Assembly (NCBI GenBank): GCA_021323535.1
Contig: JAJONO010000011.1
Coordinates: 1-64,000 of the forward strand
Reading direction: 5' to 3'
Length of the DNA stretch: 64,000 nucleotides
Source of the DNA: Bacteroidota bacterium
GTDB taxonomy: Bacteria; Bacteroidota; Bacteroidia; B-17B0; Aurantibacillaceae
In this document: in pieces, positions 1 through 8,559 of the stretch
How the letters are laid out: each line of letters opens with the position of its first letter
Numbering within the stretch: the first letter of the stretch is position 1
Made by a program: the position numbers and the translations under genes
Notes under the pieces: generated by a model
Seen by the model: the letters and a program-made list of their open reading frames with translations, nothing else
Database searches by the model: none
What the model was told of the DNA's origin: nothing

Positions 1-22
1 TTAAAAAAGAGAAGTATATAAA

Positions 23-877
23 ATGTCAGCAAGAACCTCATTTAACGAACTACTTGAAACAGGTGCTCACTTTGGCCACCTTAAAAGCAAATGGAATCCG
101 GCAATGGCTCCGTATATTTATGCAGAGAAAAACGGTATTCACATTATCGACCTAAATAAAACCGTAGCGAAAATTGAAGAAGCTGCAATAGCTTTAAAAC
201 AAATCGCCCGTTCAGGCCGTAAAGTATTGTTCGTAGCAACTAAAAAACAAGCTAAGGATATCGTAGCAGAAAAAATCAAAGCATTAAACATGCCTTACGT
301 TACAGAACGTTGGCCAGGTGGAATGTTAACTAACTTCGCTACTATCCGTAAATCGGTTCGTCGTATGACGCAGATCGACAAAATGGCTACCGATGGTACT
401 TTCGAGAACATCTCTAAACGTGAGCGTTTACAGATTTCCCGTGAGCGTGAAAAACTCGAGATCCAGTTCGGTTCTATCGCTGATCTTTCACGTCTTCCGG
501 CTGCATTGTTCATTGTGGATATCACTAAAGAACACATCGCAGTTGCAGAAGCAAAACGTTTAAATATTCCAACATTCGCAATAGTTGATACTAACTCAAA
601 CCCTAATCAGGTTGATTTCGCTATCCCTGCTAATGACGACGCTTCTACTTCAATCGCTTACATTATCGAATTAATGGCTGGCGCTATCCGCGAAGGATTG
701 GCTGATCGTAAAATGGATAAAGAAGCAAATACCGAAGAATTAGACACTAAAGAAGAAAGCATGCACGAAGCTGAAGAGCTTGCTGCAGGAGCTAAAATCA
801 AAGGTGGCAAAGATAGCGGAGAGGAAAAAGGACCTGCTAAAAAAGGACCACGCAAGAGAGTGAGCGCAAAAAAATAA
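23..877 (+). CDS. rpsB: 30S ribosomal protein S2
   Basis: Structural protein of the small ribosomal subunit that helps recruit S1 and forms part of the mRNA exit region. The 284-residue product carries the S2 core, including the conserved stretch ERWPGGMLTNF near residue 95 and the N-terminal GAHFGH motif. After about residue 235 it has a low-complexity charged tail, first acidic then Lys-rich, longer than in many S2 proteins. The ATG lies 22 bases from the window edge after an A-rich leader, so any promoter or upstream ribosomal genes lie outside. It is followed by a terminator and then tsf, the usual rpsB-tsf order. Identity is certain; the role of the tail is unknown. Confidence 0.98.
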   Translation: MSARTSFNELLETGAHFGHLKSKWNPAMAPYIYAEKNGIHIIDLNKTVAKIEEAAIALKQIARSGRKVLFVATKKQAKDIVAEKIKALNMPYVTERWPGGMLTNFATIRKSVRRMTQIDKMATDGTFENISKRERLQISREREKLEIQFGSIADLSRLPAALFIVDITKEHIAVAEAKRLNIPTFAIVDTNSNPNQVDFAIPANDDASTSIAYIIELMAGAIREGLADRKMDKEANTEELDTKEESMHEAEELAAGAKIKGGKDSGEEKGPAKKGPRKRVSAKK

Positions 878-898
878 TTAAGCATTTAATATAAAAAG

Positions 899-932
899 CG
901 GTCATTCTGGAAACAGGCTGACCGTTTTTTTT
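899..932 (+). terminator. Rho-independent terminator after rpsB
   Basis: Six-base stem CGGTCA (899-904) pairs with TGACCG (919-924), followed by eight T residues (925-932). It separates rpsB from tsf, so tsf is probably also transcribed from its own promoter. Confidence 0.8.
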
Positions 933-949
933 GGTTGAAGCAGAACATC

Positions 950-963
950 CCGATAATTATCGG
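950..963. repeat. 14-bp perfect palindrome
   Basis: CCGATAATTATCGG is a perfect palindrome lying between the rpsB terminator and the heptad repeat before tsf. It may be an operator or a fragment of a dispersed repeat; the sequence does not decide. Confidence 0.4.
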
Positions 964-982
964 AACGATTCATTCCTGGACT

Positions 983-1024
983 AACAAAGAACTATAAACT
1001 AATAACATTAAACTATAAACTAAA
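983..1024 (+). repeat. Six in-phase AACnnnn heptad repeats before tsf
   Basis: Six consecutive 7-bp units each begin with AAC: AACAAAG, AACTATA, AACTAAT, AACATTA, AACTATA and AACTAAA. They end one base before the tsf start codon, so they form most of its presumed leader. The same family occurs at 2668-2695, 2748-2775, 44419-44452, 49507-49580 and 61404-61431, and inside several reading frames. Confidence 0.8.
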
Positions 1025-1025
1025 A

Positions 1026-1850
1026 ATGGCTATCACAGCAGCAGACGTAAATAAACTCCGCCAGCAAACAGGTGCGGGGATGATGGATTGTAAAAAAGCA
1101 TTAGAAGAAAGTAACGGCGATTTCGAAGCCGCAGTAGATTACCTTCGTAAAAAAGGTGCAAAAGTAGCCGCTAACCGCCAGGATCGCGACGCTAAAGAAG
1201 GTGTTGTGCTTGCAAAAACTGCAGCTGATAAAAAATCAGCAGTTGTAATCAGTGTTAACTGCGAAACTGATTTCGTTGCTAAAAATGCAGATTTCATTCA
1301 GTTCGCTGAATCAGTAGCAAACATCGCTCTTACAAAACAACCGGCTTCTATCGATGCTTTAAAAGCGCTTCCTTACAACAACGATATCACTGTTGGTGAT
1401 AAGTTTATGGAGCAGGTTGGTAAAATCGGTGAGAAAATCGATATCGGATATTATTCAGTTATTTCGGCTGAGCAGGTTGTTGGTTATATACACCCTGGAA
1501 ACCGTTTAGCTGTAGCTCTTGGATTCAACAAAGCAGTAACTGATGAAGTTGCTAAAAATCTTGCTATGCAGGCTGCCGCTATGGCTCCTGTAGCTATCGA
1601 TAAAGATGATGTTGATGCTGCAACAATTGAACGTGAATTAAACATTGCCCGCGAAACTACACGTGCCGAAGGTAAACCTGAAGATATGGTAGAGAAAATT
1701 GCGCAGGGAAAAATAAACAAGTTCTATAAAGAATCTACTTTACTGAACCAGGAATATTTCATTGATAATAAAATGACGGTTCGCCAATACCTTCAGAGTG
1801 TTGAAAAAGACCTCACGGTATCAGCGTTCAAACGCTTTTCGTTATCATAA
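1026..1850 (+). CDS. tsf: Elongation factor Ts
   Basis: Guanine nucleotide exchange factor that regenerates EF-Tu-GTP in the cytosol. The 274-residue product has the N-terminal UBA-like domain with the conserved TGAGMMDCKKAL motif (residues 16-27) and the core signature NCETDFVAKN. Length is close to the usual 280 or so residues. The ATG at 1026 follows a heptad repeat array. It is preceded by rpsB and followed by a strong terminator, so it is probably monocistronic or expressed by partial read-through from rpsB. Confidence 0.98.
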   Translation: MAITAADVNKLRQQTGAGMMDCKKALEESNGDFEAAVDYLRKKGAKVAANRQDRDAKEGVVLAKTAADKKSAVVISVNCETDFVAKNADFIQFAESVANIALTKQPASIDALKALPYNNDITVGDKFMEQVGKIGEKIDIGYYSVISAEQVVGYIHPGNRLAVALGFNKAVTDEVAKNLAMQAAAMAPVAIDKDDVDAATIERELNIARETTRAEGKPEDMVEKIAQGKINKFYKESTLLNQEYFIDNKMTVRQYLQSVEKDLTVSAFKRFSLS

Positions 1851-1855
1851 CATTC

Positions 1856-1886
1856 AATCCCGACTAAATTAGTCGGGATTTTTTTT
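1856..1886 (+). terminator. Rho-independent terminator after tsf
   Basis: Perfect 10-bp stem AATCCCGACT (1856-1865) and AGTCGGGATT (1871-1880) with loop AAATT, followed by a run of T. A very strong intrinsic terminator five bases after the tsf stop. Confidence 0.92.
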
Positions 1887-1955
1887 GATACTTTGTTCAA
1901 TTAAAAAATTTGCAGTGTCGCTTTAAGTGTTGACATTGCGTCCGTACAGAAAAAT

Positions 1956-2663
1956 ATGAAATACAAACGTATACTTTTAAAATTAAGTGGAGAGGCCCTG
2001 ATGGGGGCAAAGGGTTTTGGAATTGATCAGACCCGTTTAATGGAATATGCACAGGAAATTAAGTCCATTTATGATGCAGGCTGCCAGGTTGCAGTTGTTA
2101 TCGGCGGTGGAAATATCTTCCGTGGAATCCAGGCAGAAAAAGGCGGAATGGACCGCGTACATGGCGATTATATGGGCATGCTGGCAACAGTTATCAATAG
2201 CATGGCTATTCAGAGTGCGCTTGAAGGATTAGGTGTGCAGACACGTTTACAAAGCGCTATTAAGATGGAACAGATCTGCGAACCATTCATTCGTCGTAAA
2301 GCTGTAAGACATTTAGAAAAGGGCAGGGTAGTGATCTTCGGAGCAGGAACCGGGAATCCTTATTTTACAACAGATACAGCCGCAACACTTCGCGCTATTG
2401 AAATTGAAGCCAATGTGATCCTCAAAGGAACACGTGTCGATGGTATTTATACAGCAGATCCTGAAAAAGATCCTAAAGCAACAAAATACGAAACCATTAA
2501 GTTCGAAGAGGTTTATGAAAAAGGATTAGAAGTAATGGACATGACCGCTTTCACACTTTGTAAAGAAAATAAACTTTCTATCATTGTATTCGACATGAAC
2601 AAAAAAGGAAATTTGAATAATCTTGTGAAAGGCGATAAGGTGGGAACGCTAGTAGAAGTATAA
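1956..2663 (+). CDS. pyrH: UMP kinase
   Basis: Phosphorylates UMP to UDP with ATP in pyrimidine nucleotide synthesis; bacterial UMP kinases are hexamers of the amino acid kinase fold. The 235-residue product shows the N-terminal [11 protein letters not shown] phosphate-binding stretch, the GGGNIFRG loop and the [13 protein letters not shown] segment typical of PyrH. Length is normal. It follows tsf after a terminator and is closed by another terminator, so it appears to be a single-gene unit. The rpsB-tsf-pyrH order is common in bacteria. Confidence 0.97.
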   Translation: MKYKRILLKLSGEALMGAKGFGIDQTRLMEYAQEIKSIYDAGCQVAVVIGGGNIFRGIQAEKGGMDRVHGDYMGMLATVINSMAIQSALEGLGVQTRLQSAIKMEQICEPFIRRKAVRHLEKGRVVIFGAGTGNPYFTTDTAATLRAIEIEANVILKGTRVDGIYTADPEKDPKATKYETIKFEEVYEKGLEVMDMTAFTLCKENKLSIIVFDMNKKGNLNNLVKGDKVGTLVEV

Positions 2664-2667
2664 ATTA

Positions 2668-2775
2668 GTTTATAGTTGATGGTTTATAGTTTATAGACTT
2701 AAACCTATTAAAAATTAAAAGCCCGATATCCTCGGGCTTTTTCTATTGACTATAAACTATTAACTATAGACTAAA
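2668..2775. repeat. Inverted heptad-repeat element in convergent gap
   Basis: Left arm 2668-2695 has four in-phase units (GTTTATA, GTTGATG, GTTTATA, GTTTATA). Right arm 2748-2775 has the complementary type (GACTATA, AACTATT, AACTATA, GACTAAA). Over 27 positions (2665-2691 against the reverse complement of 2748-2774) the arms match at 23. The element fills the gap from just after the pyrH stop to inside the TAG stop of the convergent gene, and encloses the terminator. A close relative fills the convergent gap at 49507-49580. Confidence 0.8.
2718..2742. terminator. Bidirectional terminator between pyrH and the START-like gene
   Basis: Perfect stem AAAGCCCGA (2718-2726) and TCGGGCTTT (2732-2740) with a short loop, A-rich on the left and T-rich on the right, so it can serve both convergent genes. 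Confidence 0.85.
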
Positions 2776-3715
2776 ATATCGATCCGATAATATGCATCAA
2801 TTTTTCAACCTGGCTCTGCCATAAACGTTTTGAGGATTCTCTCTCAGAAACTGTTTCGGCAAAATCGGTAATGATCAATGAAATATCATTGGTAAGATCG
2901 TCTTTCTGAATGCGAAACTCAAAATAACTTCCGTCGGTTTTATCTACCCATTGAAAACGTACTAACTGATCATCAACTGTTTTAAGTAAACGTGCCTGCT
3001 GTAATTGTCCATCCCATATGAATGTATAAATTCCATTCCGAATATTAACATCATCGCAAAACCATTCGCTTAATCCGCTTGGTGTAGAAAGAAATTCGAA
3101 AAGCATCTCAGGTGATGAACGCACCACCAGTTCAAGTTCAAACTTTCCATTCGGTTCTTTTTCAGGTTTAATAGAATAAGAATCGTTCTTCTTAATTGGA
3201 TTTGTAATAGAACTTGAAATAGAAGCTATCTTATTAGCTGAAATCGCTTTTACTTCGGCTTTAGGAATTGTATTGGTAATAGCAAGTACTTTTGAAGGTT
3301 CCGCTTTTGATTCGCTCTTAGCACTCGTCTTTTCAACTGGTTTTTCTACCTTAGGTGAAACCACTTCTTTTTTAGGAAGCGACTTTATTTCGGGCTTAGA
3401 TGCAACCGGAGTTTTTGCAGCTTTAACTTCTTTTTTAGCGGCAACTTTCTGAGGCGCTTTAACAACTGCTTTTTTTAATTCAGGTTTTGCTGTTTTTTTA
3501 ACAGGTTTCTTTGGCGCGGCTTTTTTCGCTGGTTTTTGGGCAGGTTTAGGCTTCTTAGCCACAACCTTTTTAGCTGGCTTTTTTGGTGCCGGTTTTTTAG
3601 CGGACTTAGGAGCTTTTTTTGCTCCTTTTTTAGAGGCTGAGTTTTTAACAGGCTTCGTCCCTTTGTTTTTTTTATCCTTCTTTTTACCTGACGAACCTTT
3701 ACTTTTTTTCGACAT
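2771..3715 (-). CDS. START-like domain protein with Lys/Ala/Pro-rich histone-H1-like N-terminus
   Basis: Two parts are visible in 314 residues. Roughly residues 1-130 are almost only Lys, Ala, Pro, Ser and Val, with repeated PKKP, AKK and PAKK motifs like histone H1 tails. Residues about 185-314 form a START/AHSA1-like domain (FELELVVRSSPEMLFEFLS, then GLSEWFCDDV), a family common in Bacteroidota with a hydrophobic ligand pocket. No signal peptide is seen, so it is probably cytosolic. The basic tail suggests nucleic-acid or nucleoid binding, which is inference. It is monocistronic, convergent with pyrH and divergent from nothing close. The upstream region contains TACATTTC, a near match to the -7 box, about 20 bases before the ATG. 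Ligand and function are unknown. Confidence 0.8.
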   Translation of the reverse strand: MSKKSKGSSGKKKDKKNKGTKPVKNSASKKGAKKAPKSAKKPAPKKPAKKVVAKKPKPAQKPAKKAAPKKPVKKTAKPELKKAVVKAPQKVAAKKEVKAAKTPVASKPEIKSLPKKEVVSPKVEKPVEKTSAKSESKAEPSKVLAITNTIPKAEVKAISANKIASISSSITNPIKKNDSYSIKPEKEPNGKFELELVVRSSPEMLFEFLSTPSGLSEWFCDDVNIRNGIYTFIWDGQLQQARLLKTVDDQLVRFQWVDKTDGSYFEFRIQKDDLTNDISLIITDFAETVSERESSKRLWQSQVEKLMHIIGSIF

Positions 3716-3957
3716 ATCCCAAAAATTTTCAGAAATGTATTAAATTTTATTTACAAACCAAATAAAAAAACAAAATATATTTCTGCCAAGGCAATACTCT
3801 AATCAATTAAGGCTGAGAAATAGAGCTATTTCATGTTTTGACATCTCGAAATCGTAAAATGAAATTTAACTCTTTAAAAGCGGTCATTTATCAAAATAGT
3901 CTGAAAACCAGTATATTGACAATGAAAAACAGATTCGCATGACCTGATTTATGAAAA
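3716..3957. other. AT-rich intergenic region without a supported gene
   Basis: Leader and promoter region of the START-like gene (which reads leftward), then AT-rich sequence up to the tRNA terminator. Only a 27-codon ORF from 3858 is present, with no supporting signal. I see no further feature. Confidence 0.5.
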
Positions 3958-3960
3958 TAA

Positions 3961-3990
3961 AAAAAGTCCCTCGACTTTTAGGGACTTTTT
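3961..3990. terminator. Terminator downstream of tRNA-CAU
   Basis: Perfect 11-bp stem AAAAAGTCCCT (3961-3971) and AGGGACTTTTT (3980-3990). Transcription of the tRNA runs leftward into it, with a T-rich run on that strand. Confidence 0.85.
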
Positions 3991-3993
3991 TAG

Positions 3994-4067
3994 TAGCGGA
4001 GACGGGAGTTGAACCCGTGACCTCAGGGTTATGAATCCTGCGCTCTAACCATCTGAGCTACCCCGCC
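3994..4067 (-). tRNA. tRNA with CAU anticodon, probably elongator tRNA-Met
   Basis: On the minus strand a 74-base cloverleaf runs from GGCGGGG to CTCCGCT plus discriminator A. The anticodon loop reads TTCATAA, giving CAU. The T arm has GGTTCAA and the D arm AGCTCAGATGGTTAGAGC. No CCA is encoded. The last anticodon-stem pair (A next to the loop against C) is a mismatch. The CAU anticodon also occurs in tRNA-Ile2 and initiator tRNA; the pairing and the arm sequences resemble Bacteroidota elongator tRNA-Met, but a covariance model is needed to exclude tRNA-Ile2. Confidence 0.9.
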
Positions 4068-4166
4068 ATTTTAGGGCTGCAAATATAGCTACTATTAGTC
4101 AATAATTACAAATTAAAATTCAAAAAGATAAAATGGGGTTGAAAAGGACTTTGGCGAAGTCTCTAA

Positions 4167-7100
4167 TTACCTCCCATTCAAAACAAAGGCACCCCAGAAA
4201 TACGGCTCAGGATAAACCTTTTTTACTTCCATTTGTGCGTCGCGGAATGAATTGTAAAGATCACCGCTAACTGACCATTTTTCGTAGAACGTGGTCATTA
4301 ATTTCATAGTGGCATCATCGCTCACCGGCCACAACGACATGATCACCGATTTTGCACCGGCCATTTTAAAGGCGCGCTGCAATCCGAAAACACCTTCGCC
4401 GTTCTTCACTTTTCCTAAACCTGTTTCGCAGGCGCTAAGCACAACTAACTCCGTACTGTCGAGTTCAAGATTCATGGCTTCATAAGAGGTGAGGGTGCCA
4501 TCTTCAAACTCTTTAATACGGTTCATATTGGTTGTGTTTAAAGAGTAGGTATTATTGGCGCCGCTAAAAAATATTCCGGAGCGAACCATCGGGTTTTTAT
4601 AATAAGACTGCTCTGTTTGTGATAGGGCCGACATGGTTTCATCATCAAAGTCCTCCATAAAAAATCCGTGTGTTGCAAAGTGTAATACGGTTGGATTTTT
4701 CAATCGTTTTACTTCCGCTTCATTTGCTTTTTCTTCGGTGAGCAGAATTGTATTTATTGATTTTTTTACGAGCTGACCTTTAATTGTTTCTACTTCTGTT
4801 TTTGTTCCAGGAAGTTCGGTGAGCATAAACCCAAAAGATCCACGTACAGCCAACGCGCTTCCAAAATTATCTTTGTTCTCTTTTAATTTACTGAGATCAT
4901 AACCAAAAGAAGGATTTCCAACAAGAACAGCATCTTTAGGCTCCTTGAATTTGCTTGTTTTTACAGAAGGAAGATCGGCCAGGGTGACCAGGTAATGCAA
5001 TTTCTTTTCTTCGATCACATATTTTTTTGTTTCAGCATTGAAAATAGTATTCAGATTAACCTGGTTATAAATTCCATCGGGCGAAATATACACCGTATGA
5101 ATATCCTTAAGCATCTTATCTAAACCCGACCAAAGCGCAAGATAAAGATCCGCATCTTCCTTCCTCGAATTAATAAAGGTTCTGTATTTAGAAAGTATAT
5201 TCGATTCCCATTTTAAGGATCTGTCTTTATAAAAAAATACTGGATTACCCGTATTCTTCACAACCATATAGGTATAGTTAACGCCACCACTGTCATTTTG
5301 GTAAATAAGATTGGCCTGCAGTATCTCAATGGCGCATTCTCCCGGCGCCAATTGTTTCTGGATGTCTTTCCATGAAAGTTTTTTCTGATCAATTAAATTC
5401 GCTGTTGAAACTTTTAATGAAATATCTTTTTCTAATTGATCCGCTTCTTTCTTTAATGCTGCTACTTCGCTTAGGGCCGCAGGATATTCGTCGGTGTTTA
5501 GCGACATTAATTTTGAAATATTTTCCCTGTTCAGTTTCATGTTTTCAAATTTCTGATTCAGTTCCGGATCATTTAATTTGTTAACGCCTCGTTTTATTTT
5601 ACTGATATTATTTAGGAGAATTCCTTTTGTACGAATTCTGAAATCGAGAAGCATTTGAATAAGATCGGGACGTTTATCCAGAAAGTTCGTAATGGTTGTT
5701 ACAAATTCCTTTACATTTTGTTCAAGACTTTCGAGGTACTGAAGCTTTTCCATTTCTGTCATGTAAGAAAAATTGTTTTCAATCTCGGCATACTTCATGT
5801 CCATGTATTTTTTGAAATATTCCATTGCAGCATCTATTTTATTGAGCATGGCTGAGATCTGCGCTTTTTGTAAATACAGATCGGTAATCTCTTTTTGATT
5901 GGTAACCTTTTTCGATTGTACCATTTTTAAAGCCTGATCTATTAAAGGCTCGGCCTGTTTAGGCTGGCCAAAACGATTAAGCATCACCGCGTAATTTCTA
6001 AGAAGGGTAAAGGACTCAGCCACATTCACTTTCACATTTCCATCCAGTATTTTCTGAACTTTCTTAACAGAGTTTAAAGCGTCCTCGTATTTTTTTTCTT
6101 CCCAATAGAGTACGCTGAGAGCAATGTACATTTGTCCCATTAAAATATTATCGTCGCCATAAATGCTCTTCGAGTAATTAAGCGCGTCGTTGTAATAATT
6201 CCTGGCTTTGATATACATCTTATTTTCGCTGTACCACATCGCCAGATTTTGTGCAAAATCCATACGTTTCAATGTATCCTGAAATTTTGGATTTACCATT
6301 CCTTTCTCCAGTTCGTCTATCAATTCTGTAGCTTCCTGTTTTCTTCCAACTGAATGATAAAAAAAGATCAGGTTATTAAGCGCGTTCAGATAATTTTCGA
6401 TTCTCACACCGGGATTTGCTTTTTTAATTTCCAGCGCTTTTGTATAAAATTGTTCGGTTTCCGTTAATCGCCCGGTTTTTTCATAGGTATATCCAAGGTT
6501 ATTTAAGATGCCAGCATACTCCAATGATTTTTCCCCGAACAATTTCTGATACAAAGCTTTTGAACGAAGCAGGATGGGGAGGGCCTTTTCGTATTGATAC
6601 GTATTGGTAAGAAAAGTCCCGTAATCCATCAGAAAAGCGGCGTATTGTACCACGGCAGTATCTTTAACCGAAACAAAAATACTCTCGGCCTTTTTATAAT
6701 TTTCGAGAGCCTTGGTTTCAAAGAACATGTCCACATACAACAAAGCAATATTGGAATGAAAGAACGCATAATCAGAAGTGTTCTTAAGATTTTCTTTTTC
6801 GCAATACGAGATGGCTTCTTTAAATAAAATTTCAGCATCCTGGAAACGGAACAGGTATTGGTTGCACTCAGCGTATGACGCAATGATGAGCGCCACATCT
6901 TTTTTTTCGTAAGAAGTGGTTTTGCATAATTCATAGGTACGCTTGAATTGTGGAAGAGCGTCGGCATACAATCCCATATTTTTAAGAACGGCCCCAAACT
7001 GAAAACGCACATAAATTTCGGTAGAAGTCTTTATGGCCCTGGTTTCTATCTCCGAAATAATTCCGGCGAGAGCAGTAATGCCTTCATCTACTTTATTGTT

Positions 7101-7325
7101 AAACACTGAATACACCGAATGATCAGCTTTTATTTTATAAACATCGTCACGCTCTGCTTTTTTATCTGCTTCAACAGCCCTTAAAGCCTTAGTCGCCAAT
7201 TGCAAGGCAGCTTCGAAATTAGAATTATCAAATTCTTTTTCGGCCTGTTCTTTCAGGCTTTTATAATTCTGTGAAAATGCGGCAAGACAAAGAAATGTGA
7301 ATAAAAAAATGAAGGTATATTTCAT
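4167..7325 (-). CDS. Secreted TPR-CHAT domain protein
   Basis: A 1052-residue protein starting at the ATG at 7325, whose product begins MKYTFIFLFTFLCLAAFSQ, a clear signal peptide. A longer frame adds 12 residues that would spoil it. Residues about 25-520 are tetratricopeptide repeats (for example LNNLGYTYEKTGRLTETEQFYTKALEI). The C-terminal third is a CHAT domain, a caspase/separase-like cysteine protease fold, with the catalytic His in LHFATHGFF (about 883) and Cys in LSACETGLG (about 963). The signal peptide places it in the periplasm or on the surface, unlike the cytosolic TPR-CHAT proteases of CRISPR and gasdermin systems. It stands alone between a tRNA and a beta-barrel gene. Substrate and trigger are unknown. 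An A/T palindrome TCAAATTTGA lies just upstream of the start. Confidence 0.88.
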   Translation of the reverse strand: MKYTFIFLFTFLCLAAFSQNYKSLKEQAEKEFDNSNFEAALQLATKALRAVEADKKAERDDVYKIKADHSVYSVFNNKVDEGITALAGIISEIETRAIKTSTEIYVRFQFGAVLKNMGLYADALPQFKRTYELCKTTSYEKKDVALIIASYAECNQYLFRFQDAEILFKEAISYCEKENLKNTSDYAFFHSNIALLYVDMFFETKALENYKKAESIFVSVKDTAVVQYAAFLMDYGTFLTNTYQYEKALPILLRSKALYQKLFGEKSLEYAGILNNLGYTYEKTGRLTETEQFYTKALEIKKANPGVRIENYLNALNNLIFFYHSVGRKQEATELIDELEKGMVNPKFQDTLKRMDFAQNLAMWYSENKMYIKARNYYNDALNYSKSIYGDDNILMGQMYIALSVLYWEEKKYEDALNSVKKVQKILDGNVKVNVAESFTLLRNYAVMLNRFGQPKQAEPLIDQALKMVQSKKVTNQKEITDLYLQKAQISAMLNKIDAAMEYFKKYMDMKYAEIENNFSYMTEMEKLQYLESLEQNVKEFVTTITNFLDKRPDLIQMLLDFRIRTKGILLNNISKIKRGVNKLNDPELNQKFENMKLNRENISKLMSLNTDEYPAALSEVAALKKEADQLEKDISLKVSTANLIDQKKLSWKDIQKQLAPGECAIEILQANLIYQNDSGGVNYTYMVVKNTGNPVFFYKDRSLKWESNILSKYRTFINSRKEDADLYLALWSGLDKMLKDIHTVYISPDGIYNQVNLNTIFNAETKKYVIEEKKLHYLVTLADLPSVKTSKFKEPKDAVLVGNPSFGYDLSKLKENKDNFGSALAVRGSFGFMLTELPGTKTEVETIKGQLVKKSINTILLTEEKANEAEVKRLKNPTVLHFATHGFFMEDFDDETMSALSQTEQSYYKNPMVRSGIFFSGANNTYSLNTTNMNRIKEFEDGTLTSYEAMNLELDSTELVVLSACETGLGKVKNGEGVFGLQRAFKMAGAKSVIMSLWPVSDDATMKLMTTFYEKWSVSGDLYNSFRDAQMEVKKVYPEPYFWGAFVLNGR

Positions 7326-7520
7326 AACTATCAAATTTGACAGTATTTGTCCTGCAATCAAATACGAAGAAGTACGTATGTATTAATGGAACGTGGCAGA
7401 AGGCGGCGTGCCATAGCCGTTTAATCATGCTGTGATGCATTTCGGGAATACGCGAAAATAAATGGCCATACGCTTTTAAGTTGTTGAAGAAATAAAGAAC
7501 ATATGAGGTGCGAAAAATAA

Positions 7521-7556
7521 AAAATGGCAAATGGAGAGATTCGCATTTGCCATTTT
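7521..7556. terminator. Terminator after the beta-barrel gene
   Basis: Perfect 13-bp inverted repeat AAAATGGCAAATG (7521-7533) and CATTTGCCATTTT (7544-7556), T-rich on the minus strand downstream. It ends the transcript of the leftward gene at 7574-8353. Confidence 0.85.
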
Positions 7557-7573
7557 GTATCTTATATTCTCCA

Positions 7574-8353
7574 TTAATTTGTAGTTGGCAGTTTTCTTCT
7601 TTTACCGTATGCAATCCCAATATTGATACTGGTTTTAAAATGAGGAATGGGAGCTTTTAAACCAAGTTCAACTTTTGTAGGTTCAACTGTTTTAGTGAGT
7701 GGCAGAAATTTCTCGGCGTTGAGCGTTGCAGCCTTAATATCTTCGCTGTAATTATTAAAATTAAAATTACCAGAAGTGTTCGTAGCTTCAATTCCACCTG
7801 TAACGCTAAGCATATTAAATCCGATTCCAAGAATGGTCCAGTCAATAGCTACAACATCTTTAATAAGCCCTTGAACACCGATCTGGAGCCCACCGCCGCC
7901 GGTACTTACTTTTACAAATTGTACCACATCAGCGTTGTATGCCACTTTGTTTTCATCATGAAAAGTAGCCGCAAAAGGACCCGCTTCTAATTTATAATAC
8001 ATGAAATTAAGATATGGCCCCCAATAGAAACCTTTAAAAGATTGTTTTTCTTTACCGTAAATGCGTAGTTCGGTGGTATTTCCAATACCAAAAAGTTTTG
8101 CGTTCGAGAATGGATCGTAAGTTCCGTCGCCATATTTTATAGTATTGGGAAACTTAAATTTTGTGGGAGGCATTGTTTTAACTGTTGTGTTTAAAGTCAG
8201 GCGATCTGTCAGCACCATTTCTTGTCCCACAGAAAAAACACGGTTCAATGGCCCGGGAAGTAACGTGATTTTAGAGATGTACTTTTTTTCTGATTGGGAA
8301 AAAATGCTGGTTCCACCAACAAGGAGAGTCATTAAAAAAAAGAATTGTTTCAT
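7574..8353 (-). CDS. Predicted outer-membrane beta-barrel protein
   Basis: The 259-residue product has a signal peptide (MKQFFFLMTLLVGGTSIFSQ) and then alternating polar and aromatic strands with Gly-rich turns, such as GFYWGPYLNFMYYKLEAGPF, typical of small Bacteroidota outer-membrane barrels (DUF3575-like in appearance). It ends in a Lys-rich segment rather than a canonical C-terminal Phe. It is monocistronic with its own terminator, and diverges from the ECF sigma gene 200 bases away. Function is unknown. Confidence 0.65.
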   Translation of the reverse strand: MKQFFFLMTLLVGGTSIFSQSEKKYISKITLLPGPLNRVFSVGQEMVLTDRLTLNTTVKTMPPTKFKFPNTIKYGDGTYDPFSNAKLFGIGNTTELRIYGKEKQSFKGFYWGPYLNFMYYKLEAGPFAATFHDENKVAYNADVVQFVKVSTGGGGLQIGVQGLIKDVVAIDWTILGIGFNMLSVTGGIEATNTSGNFNFNNYSEDIKAATLNAEKFLPLTKTVEPTKVELGLKAPIPHFKTSINIGIAYGKRRKLPTTN

Positions 8354-8519
8354 AGTTTATGGGTTATGTGTAAAACAAATATTCTAAAAAAATCGATAAA
8401 AAGCAATCCCTATTTCTTTGGAGCAGATCTTCGGTAAATACGTACCTGTAAACAGGGATATAAATTAAGCGATGTTTTTAATTTGTTGATTGTCAGTGTA
8501 TTTAAAATAAAAAAACACT

Positions 8520-8544
8520 GTAACTTTTTACCAGTACCTTCGTC
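8520..8544 (+). promoter_or_regulatory. Putative ECF-type promoter of the sigma factor gene
   Basis: GTAAC (8520-8524) and CGTC (8541-8544) are separated by 16 bases, like -35 and -10 elements of ECF sigma factors. A matching pair, GTAACTTTT then CGTCTTA, precedes the GIN gene at 10321-10346. Transcription would begin near 8550, about ten bases before the TTG start, suggesting autoregulation. Confidence 0.6.
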
Positions 8545-8559
8545 TTATGATCATACAAA

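Noticed and set aside
3858-3941. 27-codon frame in the gap before the tRNA
   Set aside because: No promoter, leader or peptide feature supports translation.
4167-7325. TPR-CHAT gene as part of a CRISPR or gasdermin defence system
   Set aside because: It has a signal peptide and no effector, gasdermin or CRISPR genes nearby.
7261-7620. 119-codon minus-strand frame before the CHAT gene
   Set aside because: It overlaps the CHAT signal peptide region in another frame and runs through the terminator hairpin at 7521-7556.
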